Counted from the stretch's first letter, positions 1 to 9,362 are shown. The stretch is DNA of 64,000 nt from an uncultured Bacteroidales bacterium (GCA_900545245.1 UQYV01000006.1:30430-94429), one strand, 5' to 3'. Translations and numbers: made by a program. Notes: a model not told the origin generated them from the sequence alone.

Positions 1-544
1 TTCCCAATTCTTCCGCAATGATTTTATGCAGAGACTTGCTGTAGCCGTTACAGAAGAATAGGAACCAATAGCGCCATACTTCCTCTCTCGGTCTTGCATA
101 AGAAGCAGTCCATCCCACTACAGAAGATGTGTTTCTTCGAAATGTCTCCGGAAAAGAGTCGTTTGGGACTATCGTGAAACGTACATAGAGTTCCTCGACG
201 TTTTCCGGTAACGCCTTAACCCTCAATACGATATTTCCAGAAAGAGCACCGGCTTCAACCTTGGAACTTACGACAAAAAAATCAACATTCTGAAAAGCGG
301 TGGAATCCTTGATTTCAAGAGCAATTTCCCTATCATGGTCAGCCACAGGCCCGACAAGGTTCACCGGTATAGTCAGTTCAATCTCATCACCGCTCTTTCC
401 TATGAGCGAAAATACATTCGTCGGAGACAGAAAATACACGGCGGAATCACCCTCTTCATAAGCCTTCACGGGATCTTTGACACATGAGACAAAAGCGAGC
501 GCCGCAAGGCAATAAATAAATATGCAACAATCTCTTTTTTTCAT
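1..544 (-). CDS. DUF4843-like lipoprotein (partial, 3' end outside window)
   Basis: The first 181 codons are visible; the gene runs off the left edge. It starts with a lipoprotein signal peptide whose lipobox ends AFVSC (Cys about residue 20), so the mature protein should be lipid-anchored, probably at the cell surface. The following beta-rich region with a central V-x-L-x-G-P and D-R-E-I pattern resembles the DUF4843 family, which commonly follows susD in Bacteroidales loci. Its start codon lies 11 bases after the susD stop, so it is the third gene of the susC-susD operon. A role as an accessory surface binding protein is inferred from position; no catalytic motif is visible. The family call rests on recall, not a search. 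Confidence 0.75.
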   Translation of the reverse strand, partial: MKKRDCCIFIYCLAALAFVSCVKDPVKAYEEGDSAVYFLSPTNVFSLIGKSGDEIELTIPVNLVGPVADHDREIALEIKDSTAFQNVDFFVVSSKVEAGALSGNIVLRVKALPENVEELYVRFTIVPNDSFPETFRRNTSSVVGWTASYARPREEVWRYWFLFFCNGYSKSLHKIIAEELG

Positions 545-555
545 AATCAATCCAT

Positions 556-2058
556 CTATTTTTCTTGAACATGACCATAAGAAGTCTCGGACGTCGGATA
601 AGGATACATCATACCGGAAGTATTATTCATTATGGAAATTGAATAATCACATTCCAGCCTTTTATAAAGCCTATACCAATAGAAGAGCTGTCCCTCACCC
701 AAAAACTCCCTTGACAATTCAACCAGAAACTCTCTTTTCATACCATATTCAGAAAAACCATCAAAACCGACATTCGTATATCCGCGGTGTGACATAACGG
801 CAATGATGTTCTCCTTTATCGAATCCATGTCTCCGTTAATGGCAGAGACGAACGCGAGGATATAGTACATCTCCGAAATCCTTATCATAGGAATCCTGTT
901 GCGATACTCCGCAGCCATTGAACTCGATGAATAGAGTTTGTATGACTGATAACCCTTTCCGCCATATTTCAGAAGCATGGCATAACCCCTTACATCCTCG
1001 GCTCCGTCATTATTGCCGATTCCATAAATATCTCGCGGAAAAAGTTCATCTTCAACAGCTTCCGAAGCTATTGTCATGTTTATGTCAGTTCCTCCAAAGC
1101 AGTATCCTGAAGTCAGGGAATACAGGTCATTCACATCAAGCGAAAAGATGTGCTCGGAGGAAAATGACCAATCTTTCTTGTCGTTGTCAGACTTTTTAAT
1201 TTCAGCGTCAGAATCAATCCATTTGACAATTCCAAGCCTGTCAAGCGAGTTTTCAATCACGTCAGAAGCGTATTTTCCCGCTTCATCATAATCCCCCGCC
1301 CACAGCAAGACACGGGCAGCAAGAGCCTTCACAGCATAGTAGTTCAAGTGGTATCTCCTATTACTCCAAAATCCGTCGGCGTTGTAGTTTGTATCAAAGT
1401 CTTCAGGGTAAATTCCAAGGACAGGGTCTGATTCAAGACATTTCAGAGCATCTTCAATATCCTTAAGCAGCAAAGACTTAGTGTCGGCATAACTTTTCTG
1501 CGCAGTCGATTCGAGAGTATATTCAGTAACATACGGGACTGTGAGTTTGCCGGAATTATCTCCATTCCATTCAGCGAGTCCGAACATTCTCATCAGGTCA
1601 AAATGAACGAATGCCCTCACCGCAAGCATCTCACCCTTGACCATATTGTACTCCCAATCATCAGCCATGACGTCGCCTCTGTGCCGCTCAAGTTCCTTGA
1701 GAATCTTATTGGCGTTAGCTATGGTAAAATAGGCAGACTGCCACATCGACTCAATGCACGCGGCTGCTGTCACATCATCAAAACTATGCTGCAACCAAAT
1801 CTTGAAGGCATTGCTTTCCACAGTGTTATAACGCACAGCAGACAGTTCATTTGCATAAAAAGTGAAATTCCGTCCATAGCAATCAGCGGAAGCCATCGAG
1901 ATATACACTCCAGTAAGCGCCTCGTGAAATCCGCTCTTTGTCGAGAACATCTTTTCGTCAGAAACCTGCGAAGATGAAGTTGCCTCAAGCCACTTGTCGC
2001 ATGAAACGGACGAAAAGAAAACAATCATCGAAATTATATAATAGAGTAATCGTTTCAT
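556..2058 (-). CDS. SusD/RagB-family outer-membrane lipoprotein
   Basis: 500 residues. The lipoprotein signal peptide ends SVSCDKWLE (Cys about 20), and the C-D/T-x-x-L-E start of the mature chain is typical of SusD. The N-terminal 'F-x-E-A-L-T-G-V-Y' segment and alpha-helical TPR-like body (residues about 60-280) also fit SusD-like glycan or peptide binding lids. The C-terminal segment with 'RIPMIRISEMYYILA' is the conserved SusD helix region. It should cap the SusC barrel encoded just upstream (4-base gap). The ligand cannot be read from the sequence. No regulator or hydrolase of this locus lies inside the window, so the substrate of the locus is unknown. Confidence 0.93.
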   Translation of the reverse strand: MKRLLYYIISMIVFFSSVSCDKWLEATSSSQVSDEKMFSTKSGFHEALTGVYISMASADCYGRNFTFYANELSAVRYNTVESNAFKIWLQHSFDDVTAAACIESMWQSAYFTIANANKILKELERHRGDVMADDWEYNMVKGEMLAVRAFVHFDLMRMFGLAEWNGDNSGKLTVPYVTEYTLESTAQKSYADTKSLLLKDIEDALKCLESDPVLGIYPEDFDTNYNADGFWSNRRYHLNYYAVKALAARVLLWAGDYDEAGKYASDVIENSLDRLGIVKWIDSDAEIKKSDNDKKDWSFSSEHIFSLDVNDLYSLTSGYCFGGTDINMTIASEAVEDELFPRDIYGIGNNDGAEDVRGYAMLLKYGGKGYQSYKLYSSSSMAAEYRNRIPMIRISEMYYILAFVSAINGDMDSIKENIIAVMSHRGYTNVGFDGFSEYGMKREFLVELSREFLGEGQLFYWYRLYKRLECDYSISIMNNTSGMMYPYPTSETSYGHVQEK

Positions 2059-2062
2059 ATTG

Positions 2063-5000
2063 TCAGAATGTTGCTGTTAAAGAGAATGAGAATGACCGCG
2101 CGAAAGGGTATGACGTTCCCCTCTCGATGTCAATCGAAGAAAACGTGAACAGGTCGTTGGCATAAAAAGTGAGCCTGAGACGGTCCATCCCTATCTTATC
2201 TATCCACTTGGAAGGAAACTCGTAGTAGGCGGAAACAGAAGAAAGGTTCATGACATTGTTGTGCTGGACGAATCTCGTGGTTGCCTTAGTAGTATTTATT
2301 CCGCTGGAATAGGCGCGCTTATACACGGCATTCTGTCCGGCATAAAACCATCTTCCCGTAAATATTCTCCTGTCGACATTGGACGAAAGGTTAGTTCCCT
2401 CAACCTTGTTAAGAAGGGTGCTGTTATAGGTATAACCACCTCCGTACCATGTAAATACCACATTCAAACCAAATCCACGGACTTCACCTGTCACACCGAA
2501 ATTTCCGTTGAACTTCGGATCCGAAGATCCGCAATTGACAAGGTCGGACGCACTCCATATTTCAGAAAGAGTTCCATTCTTTCTGACAAAAATCTCATTA
2601 CCGGTTATAGGGTCAATTCCCTTGGAAGGCACGGCCCATATTGAGTTGAGGGGCATTCCGTTATAGTACTGAATAACTGTAGAAGCACCGCTATTGGTGT
2701 TCGCTTCAGCCCTTTGTCGCTTATTGTAGGCTTCAAGAGCTTCGGAAATCTTGAGAACCCGGTTGTCATTATAAGCAGTCTTTCCGAATATACTTATGAA
2801 CGAACTTCTCTTCTGAAAAACGATGTAGCTCAAGCTAAGTTCCACGCCCTTATTTCTTACCATTCCGAGATTATCATTCACAGTGCTGAACCCTGTTGAA
2901 GGAAGAATAGAACGGGAGAACACCATGTTCTGAGTGTCCGCCACATAAAGGTCCAACACAGCATTGATTCTCCTTGTTCTGAAATCGATTCCAATATTAT
3001 AGTCCATCTTCTGCTCCCATCCTATATTAGGATTTTCCATATTTGAAAGACTGGCTCCGGAGAATCCGTTGTAATAGTTCGAGTTATAATAGACATAGAC
3101 AGGTAGAGACACGTTTGAACTATAGTTCTGGTTTCCTGAAGAACCTATGGATGCCCTAAGTTTGAACTGCTGCAGCCAGTGAGACGCCCCCTTCATAAAC
3201 TTCTCATTATGAAGGTTCCACGCAAGTCCGAAACTCCAGAAAAGTCCCCACTTGTTGTTGGTTCCGAACACAGAAGATGCACTGCCTTTTATCGTTGCGT
3301 CGGTCATGTATCTGTTGTCGTAACTATAACCGGCCGTGAGGAGCGCTCCGAGATTTCTATTCAGACCGTCTCCTCCCGAAGGAGTCTTGTCAAGCGCATA
3401 CTGTCTCGCGAAAGTTATGCTGTTCATATTGCTGTTCGGAAATCCCTCAGTGTAGTGCGTCACACTGCTGTACTTTGTTTGGGAGATGTTATACTGGGCT
3501 GTCGCGAACACATCGTGAACCTTATTGAAAGAATGGTTGAACTGTGCGGAAACATCACCGGAGAATGTCGTGTATGTGCCGTTTGAAACATCATATGACC
3601 CCCTGCGCAGTTTAGCGTCCTCCGTGGTGTAGTTTATAAAATCAGTATGATCTGAAGGCTTAAATTCCTCTGATTCAGTTCTCTTCGTATCTATTCCGAA
3701 ACGTCCCACAATCTTAAGGGACTTCATAGCCTGATATTCAGCGTAGAAATTATCCGTAAAATCAAGGTATCCGCTCGTATATTTCGTGCCTATCGAGGCA
3801 TTCCACAAAGGATTTGTGACAATTCCTTCGTCATAGGCATCATCACCTTCTCCATATATACCAGAAAAAATGATTTTCCGCACATTGCCTTCCTTGTCGT
3901 ATGGTGAAAAATACGGGTTCATCGAAGCGTATTCATCAAAGCTTCCGTAAGGGGAATCCTCGCTCTTGTTCCAAGCCACGCTCATTATATTCCGGAAAGT
4001 CCATTTGTCCTTTCTGTAAGAGAGGTTGACGTCACCCGAGAGGACATTTCTGTAAGACCCCTTCATAGCACCCTGAACATTGTTGTACGAAAAGGCAGCA
4101 AGCGCCTTGAGAGACTTTCCGCCAAGTTCGACACTCACGAAATGCTTCTGTCCGACACCTGTTCTCAATGGTTTTGAAAGCCAATAGGTATCTTCTCCTT
4201 CAAGCGCCTTTTTTAGTCTCTCGTTATAGAGTTTTATTGCGTTAATTGTCCCAAAACTTGAAGTAGAAGAATAATATCCCTCGCGGTTCTCAATATCAAG
4301 TTTTTCCAGCGCATTGCAGAGATTGTAGCTTGAAAGGTCAGGAGCCTCAAGTGTGACGCTGCCAGTGTAGGTTACGAGCGTCCTCTCATTTGTGAGAGCC
4401 TTTGTCTCGATTACAACCACTCCGTTGGCTCCCTTTGAGCCATATATAGCCTTAGCTGAGGCATCTTTAAGAATGGATATGCTCTGAATACGATTCATAT
4501 CCATATCCTTTATTTTCGTGAGCGTTGTCTCGAACCCGTCAAGTATGAAAAGAGGTGTGTTTCCGTCAGAAACGAAATCGCTTTTAAGAGATGATGTCTC
4601 CGCAGCAAGGGAAGACGCACCCCTTATCTGCATTGAAGCGACAGCATTCGGGTTTGAACCCTGTGTAAGGTTATCTACAACAAGAAGGGACGGATCGAGA
4701 TTCTTGAGAGATTCTATGACATTGGAATTACCGACTTTCTTGAGTTCAGCGGAGGTTATGGCCTGCACCGCACCCGTAAAACTCTCCCTCTTTCTCGTGA
4801 ATATTCCAGTTACGACCGTTTCTTCAATGGTCTGAGTATCAGGAGTAAGTCGGATTTCGGAAACCTTATCTACCGGAACATTCTCAACCTGATAGCCAAG
4901 ACATGAAACAGTCAAAAACTTGCAGGAAGAAGAGACCGTTATGCGGAACTTTCCCTTTTCATCCGTAAGTACACCGTCTTTCATTTTAGAAGCATCATAG

Positions 5001-5163
5001 ACGGCTACTCCGGGCAGAGGTTCGCCATATTCGTCTAATACTCTACCACTTAACGTTTTGCCCCCCCATCAGGAATTTCAGCCGCATTCACATAAAGAAA
5101 CTGAAAAGCAAGACTACAGAGCAAGAATACAATAAAAAAACACTGTTTTGTAGTTCTATTCAT
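2063..5163 (-). CDS. SusC-family TonB-dependent transporter, frameshifted at a G7 tract
   Basis: The open frame with an ATG at 4984 begins in the middle of a carboxypeptidase-regulatory-like domain and has no signal peptide. Reading further upstream, an ATG at 5163 encodes a good signal peptide (hydrophobic core FFIVFLLCSLAF, then VNA-AE). That frame hits a stop just after a run of seven G (5061-5067 on the complementary strand). One additional G would fuse it in frame (P-D-G-G-G-K-T-L-S-G-R-V) into a protein of about 1033 residues. The domains are then signal peptide, CarboxypepD-reg-like (about 38-110), plug with 'LDGFETTLTKIKDMDMNRIQ', and a 22-strand barrel ending in aromatic-rich 'FSLTATF'. 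There is no STN domain, so this transporter probably does not signal to a FecR. It is a pseudogene, a sequencing artefact or a phase-variable off state. Confidence 0.85.
5061..5067 (-). repeat. G7 homopolymer breaking the susC frame
   Basis: Seven consecutive C on the plus strand (G7 in the coding sense) sit between the signal peptide and the first mature domain of the susC gene. With seven G the reading frame ends six codons later at TAA; with eight it stays open to the end of the gene. This is the usual layout of a slipped-strand switch. An assembly or read error cannot be excluded. Confidence 0.8.
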
Positions 5164-5244
5164 CACTATACCACTTGAACTCGCGAATTTATAAAATATA
5201 TTTTAAAAATGAAACTATTGTAAAGTATCTTTGTTTCAGGCACT

Positions 5245-5283
5245 AAAAAAGAGTCGGATGAAAAATCTATCACCCGACTCTTT
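5245..5283 (-). terminator. Rho-independent terminator of the sdhA-sdhB operon
   Basis: On the minus strand, GAGTCGG and CCGACTC form a 7-bp stem (5251-5257 with 5274-5280) followed by six T. It lies about 25 bases after the sdhB stop. On the plus strand the stem is followed only by TTTCATTTT, so it mainly serves leftward transcription. Confidence 0.8.
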
Positions 5284-5306
5284 CATTTTATAATCAAAGA
5301 TATTTC

Positions 5307-6086
5307 CTAATCTTTAAATTTAGCACAGAGGAACTCGCGGTTCAGGCGTGCGATGTGTGAAACGGTGATGTGCTTAGGGCACTCCATTTCGCAGGCACGA
5401 GTGTTGGTGCAGGCACCAAATCCGAGCTCGTCCATCTTTGCAACCATTGCCTTGGCGCGCTTTGCACCCTCTACCTTACCCTGAGGAAGGAGTGCGAGGG
5501 AACTTACGCGGGCTGCGACAAAGAGCATTGCAGAGCCGTTCTTGCAGGTTGCTACACAGGCACCGCATCCGATGCAGGCAGCACCGTCCATGCTCTCCTC
5601 GGCCTTTTCGCGAGGAATAGGAATGGCATTGGCATCAGGAACGCCGCCGGTTCCTACAGAAACATATCCACCTGCCTGAAGAATCTTGTCAAATGCCTGA
5701 CGGTCAACAACAAGGTCCTTGATTACAGGGAAGCCGTGGCTGCGCCAAGGCTCAATGGTGATAGTGTCGCCATCCTTGAACTTGCGCATATGAAGCTGGC
5801 AGGTAGTGACCTCATCGTCAGGTCCATGAGCGCGTCCATTGATATAGAGTGAGCAGGCCCCACAGATTCCCTCACGGCAGTCGTGGTCGAAGGAAACAGG
5901 ACCCGATGATTTGCATCCCTTCTCCACAGCGACAGGATCCATACCCTCCTCAATCAGCTGCTCGTTAAGGATGTCAAGCATCTCAAGGAAAGAGCTGTCA
6001 GGCGAAATGCCCTTGACCTGATAGGTCTCGAAATGCCCTTTCTCCTTGGCGTTTTTCTGACGCCATACTTTCAAAGTCAAATCCAT
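5307..6086 (-). CDS. sdhB: Fumarate reductase/succinate dehydrogenase iron-sulfur subunit
   Basis: 259 residues. The N-terminal [2Fe-2S] ferredoxin domain carries C70, C75, C78 (C-R-E-G-I-C-G-A-C) and C96. The C-terminal domain has C171, C174, C177, C181 and C226, C232, C236, giving the ligands for the [4Fe-4S] and [3Fe-4S] clusters. The subunit moves electrons between the flavoprotein SdhA/FrdA, encoded 5 bases upstream, and a membrane quinone site. In fermentative Bacteroidales this enzyme normally runs as fumarate reductase in succinate formation; direction cannot be read here. No gene for the membrane cytochrome b subunit is adjacent, which is unusual for this operon. Confidence 0.95.
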   Translation of the reverse strand: MDLTLKVWRQKNAKEKGHFETYQVKGISPDSSFLEMLDILNEQLIEEGMDPVAVEKGCKSSGPVSFDHDCREGICGACSLYINGRAHGPDDEVTTCQLHMRKFKDGDTITIEPWRSHGFPVIKDLVVDRQAFDKILQAGGYVSVGTGGVPDANAIPIPREKAEESMDGAACIGCGACVATCKNGSAMLFVAARVSSLALLPQGKVEGAKRAKAMVAKMDELGFGACTNTRACEMECPKHITVSHIARLNREFLCAKFKD

Positions 6087-6091
6087 CTCGT

Positions 6092-8038
6092 TTAGTCTTT
6101 ATAATTTCTTGTCGCTATGTGAATGTTCTCGTACTTGAGAGGCTCCTTGTGAAGTTCAGGCTCAACGCCGTCACCCTTGTACTCCCATGCGGCAACGTAC
6201 ATGTAATGTTCGTCGTCACGCTTGGTCTCGCCGTCCTCAGTCTGCATCTCCTCGCGGAAATGACCACCGCAGGACTCGCACCTGTCAAGGGCGTCAATAG
6301 CCATGAGCTCTCCTATCTCAAGGAAGTCAGCAAGACGGAGAGCCTTTTCAAGCTCCTGGTTGAAAGTGCCCTGCTCGCCGGCAACATAAACATTGCTCCA
6401 GAAGTCTTTCTTGAGTTCACGAATCATCTGAATACCTTCCTTCAGGCCGGCCTCGTTGCGTGCCATTCCGACATGCTCCCACATAATGTGACCGAGCTTT
6501 TTGTGGATGGTGTCAACTGACTCCTTGCCTTTGATAGACAGAAGCCTGTCAATCTTAGCACGGACAGCCTTTTCAGCCTCCTCGAACTCAGGAGCGCCGA
6601 TGTCAGTCTTAGGATCCTTGAACTTGGACGCGAGATAGTCGCCGATTGTATAAGGAAGGATGAAATAGCCGTCGGCAAGACCCTGCATGAGGGCTGACGC
6701 ACCAAGACGGTTTCCACCGTGGTCAGAGAAGTTGGCCTCTCCGATAGCGTAAAGACCAGGGATGGTAGTCTGGAGGTTGTAGTCAACCCAGAGACCGCCC
6801 ATTGTGTAGTGGATTGCCGGATAAATCATCATAGGCTCCTTGTAAGGGTCGGTGGCGGTAATCTTCTCGTACATCTGGAAGAGGTTACCGTAACGTGCCT
6901 TGATGACATCCTTGCCAAGACGCTCGATGGCAGTCTTGAAATCAAGGAATACTGCAAGTCCTGTCTCATTTACGCCGAATCCTGCGTCGCAACGCTCCTT
7001 AGCCGCACGGGAAGCGACGTCACGAGGAACGAGGTTTCCGAAAGCCGGGTAGCGGCGCTCAAGATAGTAGTCTCTGTCTTCCTCAGGAATGTCGGAAGCC
7101 TTTATTTCATGCTTGCGGAGTTTTGCCACATCCTCAAGCTTCTTAGGCACCCAGATGCGTCCGTCGTTACGGAGAGACTCTGACATGAGCGTAAGCTTTG
7201 ACTGCTGCTCACCGTGAACAGGAATACAGGTAGGGTGAATCTGCGCAAAGCAAGGGTTAGCGAAGAAAGCTCCCTTCTTGTAGCACTGCCATGCAGCAGA
7301 ACCGTTGGAATTCATTGCGTTAGTGGAGAGGAAGTATGTATTCCCATATCCACCGGAAGCAATGACAACTGCGTGTGCTCCGAACCTCTCGATCTCACCG
7401 GTCACGAGGTTGCGGGCAATAATACCTTTTGCCTCACCGTTGATGAGTACTACGTCAAGCATTTCATGACGTGGATACGACTTCACGGTTCCTGCCGCAA
7501 TCTGACGGTTAAGGGCAGCGTAAGCTCCAAGAAGAAGCTGCTGACCGGTTTGTCCGCGGGCATAGAACGTGCGGCTCACTTGAGCCCCACCGAAAGAGCG
7601 GTTCGCGAGAAGTCCGCCGTATTCCCTCGCAAAAGGAACACCCTGTGCAACACACTGGTCGATAATGTTGTTGCTGACTTCCGCAAGACGGTAAACGTTA
7701 GCTTCACGGCTACGGTAGTCACCGCCTTTGATTGTGTCATAAAACAGACGGTAGATGGAATCGTTGTCATTCTGATAGTTCTTTGCGGCATTGATACCAC
7801 CCTGTGCTGCAATGGAATGCGCACGACGAGGAGAATCGCTGATGCAGAAAACCTTCACGTTGTAGCCGAGTTCACCAAGAGAAGCGGCTGCAGACGCTCC
7901 ACCCAGACCCGTACCGATGACAATGATTTCCATCTTTCTCTTGTTGCCTGGCGACACAACCCTGATCTGAGACTTGTGCTTTGTCCATTTTTCGGCCAAA
8001 GGACCCTCAGGAATCTTTGAAATCAATTCTTTTGCCAT
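6092..8038 (-). CDS. sdhA: Fumarate reductase/succinate dehydrogenase flavoprotein subunit
   Basis: 648 residues. The FAD-binding Rossmann motif G-T-G-L-G-G is at about 42-47, followed by 'HSIAAQGGINAAKNY', the region containing the His that covalently binds FAD in this family. The active-site stretch 'QIHPTCIP' and the capping domain follow, then 'GGLWVDYNLQTTIPGLYAIGE'. Length and sequence fit the Bacteroidota/epsilonproteobacterial non-classical group. The ATG overlaps the TAA of a short upstream open frame (TAATG at 8036-8040), so translational coupling is possible. In related genomes sdhC normally precedes this gene; here a 298-base spacer and ruvB lie upstream instead. Confidence 0.96.
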   Translation of the reverse strand: MAKELISKIPEGPLAEKWTKHKSQIRVVSPGNKRKMEIIVIGTGLGGASAAASLGELGYNVKVFCISDSPRRAHSIAAQGGINAAKNYQNDNDSIYRLFYDTIKGGDYRSREANVYRLAEVSNNIIDQCVAQGVPFAREYGGLLANRSFGGAQVSRTFYARGQTGQQLLLGAYAALNRQIAAGTVKSYPRHEMLDVVLINGEAKGIIARNLVTGEIERFGAHAVVIASGGYGNTYFLSTNAMNSNGSAAWQCYKKGAFFANPCFAQIHPTCIPVHGEQQSKLTLMSESLRNDGRIWVPKKLEDVAKLRKHEIKASDIPEEDRDYYLERRYPAFGNLVPRDVASRAAKERCDAGFGVNETGLAVFLDFKTAIERLGKDVIKARYGNLFQMYEKITATDPYKEPMMIYPAIHYTMGGLWVDYNLQTTIPGLYAIGEANFSDHGGNRLGASALMQGLADGYFILPYTIGDYLASKFKDPKTDIGAPEFEEAEKAVRAKIDRLLSIKGKESVDTIHKKLGHIMWEHVGMARNEAGLKEGIQMIRELKKDFWSNVYVAGEQGTFNQELEKALRLADFLEIGELMAIDALDRCESCGGHFREEMQTEDGETKRDDEHYMYVAAWEYKGDGVEPELHKEPLKYENIHIATRNYKD

Positions 8039-8073
8039 TATATATAAGGTTTATAGAAATATCTTTTTGAATA

Positions 8074-8115
8074 TCTTTTTGGTCTATATTCATTTTCTCA
8101 TCGGTCACATACGCC
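8074..8115. repeat. 42-bp dispersed intergenic element, copy 1
   Basis: It matches 44672-44713 at 35 of 42 positions in the same orientation, including an 11-base block GGTCTATATTC and a 10-base block TTTTCTCATC separated by one base. Both copies are intergenic. Read on the minus strand, both give Y-x-T-D-E-K-x-N-I-D, so the conservation could reflect a peptide, a nucleic-acid element or a remnant of a common gene. Confidence 0.6.
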
Positions 8116-8187
8116 CGGTATGCTCCCTCTTCTAAAATGAATCTATCCTCAAAAATCTCATTCAAAACATTTTATTTATTCAGCCTG

Positions 8188-8195
8188 CAAATTTA
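8188..8195 (-). promoter_or_regulatory. Promoter -7 box TAAATTTG for sdhAB
   Basis: On the minus strand this matches the Bacteroidales -7 consensus TAnnTTTG exactly. It lies about 150 bases upstream of sdhA, giving a long leader that contains the 42-bp shared element. No clear -33 TTTG is at the expected distance, so the call is moderate. Confidence 0.55.
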
Positions 8196-8240
8196 GCAAA
8201 TCTTTCTTTCATTCCTATATTGTCTTTCCGATTCCTTATT

Positions 8241-8311
8241 GTCATTTCGAACGAAGTGAGAAATCCTTGCGCAAAGATTTCTCGTCTCCACTCCGTTCCG
8301 CTCGAAATGAC
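8241..8311. repeat. REP-like palindromic element
   Basis: GTCATTTCGA at 8241 is mirrored by TCGAAATGAC ending at 8311. Inside lie GAGAAATC (8259-8266) and GATTTCTC, so the whole element can fold into a long imperfect hairpin. The GTCATTTCGAnCGAAGTGAGAAATC type of sequence is a common extragenic repeat in Bacteroidota. It begins 26 bases after the ruvB stop and may also end ruvB transcription. A partial copy occurs at 12911-12931. Confidence 0.75.
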
Positions 8312-8336
8312 AGGGGAGGTCAGAGAAAAAGTCGCG

Positions 8337-9362
8337 TCATTCAAACAAAAGATTCTCGTCGGGACGCAAACGATCGACGCCGAGGTGGGCATAGGCAAGG
8401 TCCGTCACTTCCCTGCCCCGCGGTGTACGCATTATAAATCCTTCCTTAATAAGGAAAGGCTCATATACTTCCTCAAGCGTCCCCTGATCCTCACCTATTG
8501 CCGTCGCAATGGTGTTCGCGCCAACAGGTCCGCCCTTAAACTTGGTGATGATAGTCCTTAGAATCTTGTTGTCGATGGCGTCCAGTCCCCTCTTGTCAAT
8601 ATTCAGGGCATCAAGGGCATACTTCGCTATGCCAAGGTCAATATTTCCGTTCCCGACCACCTGCGCAAAGTCACGCACGCGCCTCAACAGCGAGTTGGCA
8701 ATACGTGGCGTTCCACGGCTTCGCAGCGCAATCTCGTATGCCGCAGCATCATCAATCGGGACATTCAGAATCCCGGCACTCCTTTCCACAATCTTCTGGA
8801 GCGTCGGAGTGTCATAGTATTCCATCGCGCACTTGATTCCGAAACGGGCCCGCAGCGGAGAAGTGAGAAGTCCGCTCCGCGTCGTGGCACCTACAAGCGT
8901 AAAAGGATTCAGCGACAGGCGGATAGATCTTGCTCCCGGTCCCTTGTCCACCATTATGTCGATGACGAAGTCTTCCATAGCGGAATAGAGGTATTCCTCC
9001 ACGACCGGCGAAAGCCTGTGAATCTCGTCTATAAAGAGCACATCCCCCTCCTCCAGCGATGTAAGAAGCCCAGCAAGGTCCCCCGGCTTGTCAAGCACAG
9101 GTCCCGAAGTGACTTTCATGTTAACCCCGAGTTCATTGGCAATAATATGTGCAAGAGTAGTCTTTCCAAGACCAGGAGGCCCGTGGAAAAGGACGTGGTC
9201 GAGAGTCTCCCCCCTCATCTTTGTCGCAGCCACGAAAATCTTCAGGTTACGGATAATCTTGTCCTGTCCGGAAAATTCTTCGAGTCCCTGTGGCCTTATA
9301 ATTCCGTCAATTTCCTTATCTTTGCCTGCGCTGACGTCACGCGGATTGAATTCAGTTTCCAT
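8337..9362 (-). CDS. ruvB: Holliday junction branch-migration helicase RuvB
   Basis: 341 residues, the normal length. The AAA+ core has Walker A G-P-P-G-L-G-K-T-T (61-69) and Walker B D-E-I-H (112-115), then sensor 1 'GATTRSGLLTSPLRARFG' with the arginine finger region. The C-terminal winged-helix ends 'GFIMRTPRGREVTDLAYAHLG'. RuvB forms the hexameric motor that, with RuvA, drives migration of Holliday junctions in recombination repair. ruvA and ruvC are not beside it, as is usual in Bacteroidota. The start codon ATG at 9362 fits the family N-terminus. Confidence 0.98.
   Translation of the reverse strand: METEFNPRDVSAGKDKEIDGIIRPQGLEEFSGQDKIIRNLKIFVAATKMRGETLDHVLFHGPPGLGKTTLAHIIANELGVNMKVTSGPVLDKPGDLAGLLTSLEEGDVLFIDEIHRLSPVVEEYLYSAMEDFVIDIMVDKGPGARSIRLSLNPFTLVGATTRSGLLTSPLRARFGIKCAMEYYDTPTLQKIVERSAGILNVPIDDAAAYEIALRSRGTPRIANSLLRRVRDFAQVVGNGNIDLGIAKYALDALNIDKRGLDAIDNKILRTIITKFKGGPVGANTIATAIGEDQGTLEEVYEPFLIKEGFIMRTPRGREVTDLAYAHLGVDRLRPDENLLFE

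Larger units (their letters stand above)
8039..8336. other. Intergenic region upstream of sdhA, no sdhC
   Basis: This 298-base spacer separates sdhA from ruvB, both on the minus strand. It holds a 42-bp element shared with 44672-44713, a promoter-like TAAATTTG and a large REP-like palindrome, listed separately. On the minus strand a frame without ATG start reads for about 40 codons through the shared element and ends at the sdhA start codon. No cytochrome b-like coding sequence (several hydrophobic segments with His) is present in any frame. Confidence 0.6.

Noticed and set aside
4984..4984. ATG at 4984 as the real start of the first susC
   Set aside because: It would start inside the carboxypeptidase-regulatory-like domain without a signal peptide, while the upstream sequence encodes the missing domain part and signal peptide in a frame one base off.
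5226..5233. Plus-strand TATCTTTG as a promoter for an antisense RNA to sdhB
   Set aside because: It matches the -7 consensus but has no -33 box at the right distance and runs straight into the bidirectional hairpin at 5245-5283.
7214..8020. 268-codon plus-strand open frame opposite sdhA
   Set aside because: It is the antisense shadow of a clear flavoprotein gene, with Cys/Arg/Val-rich composition and no domain.
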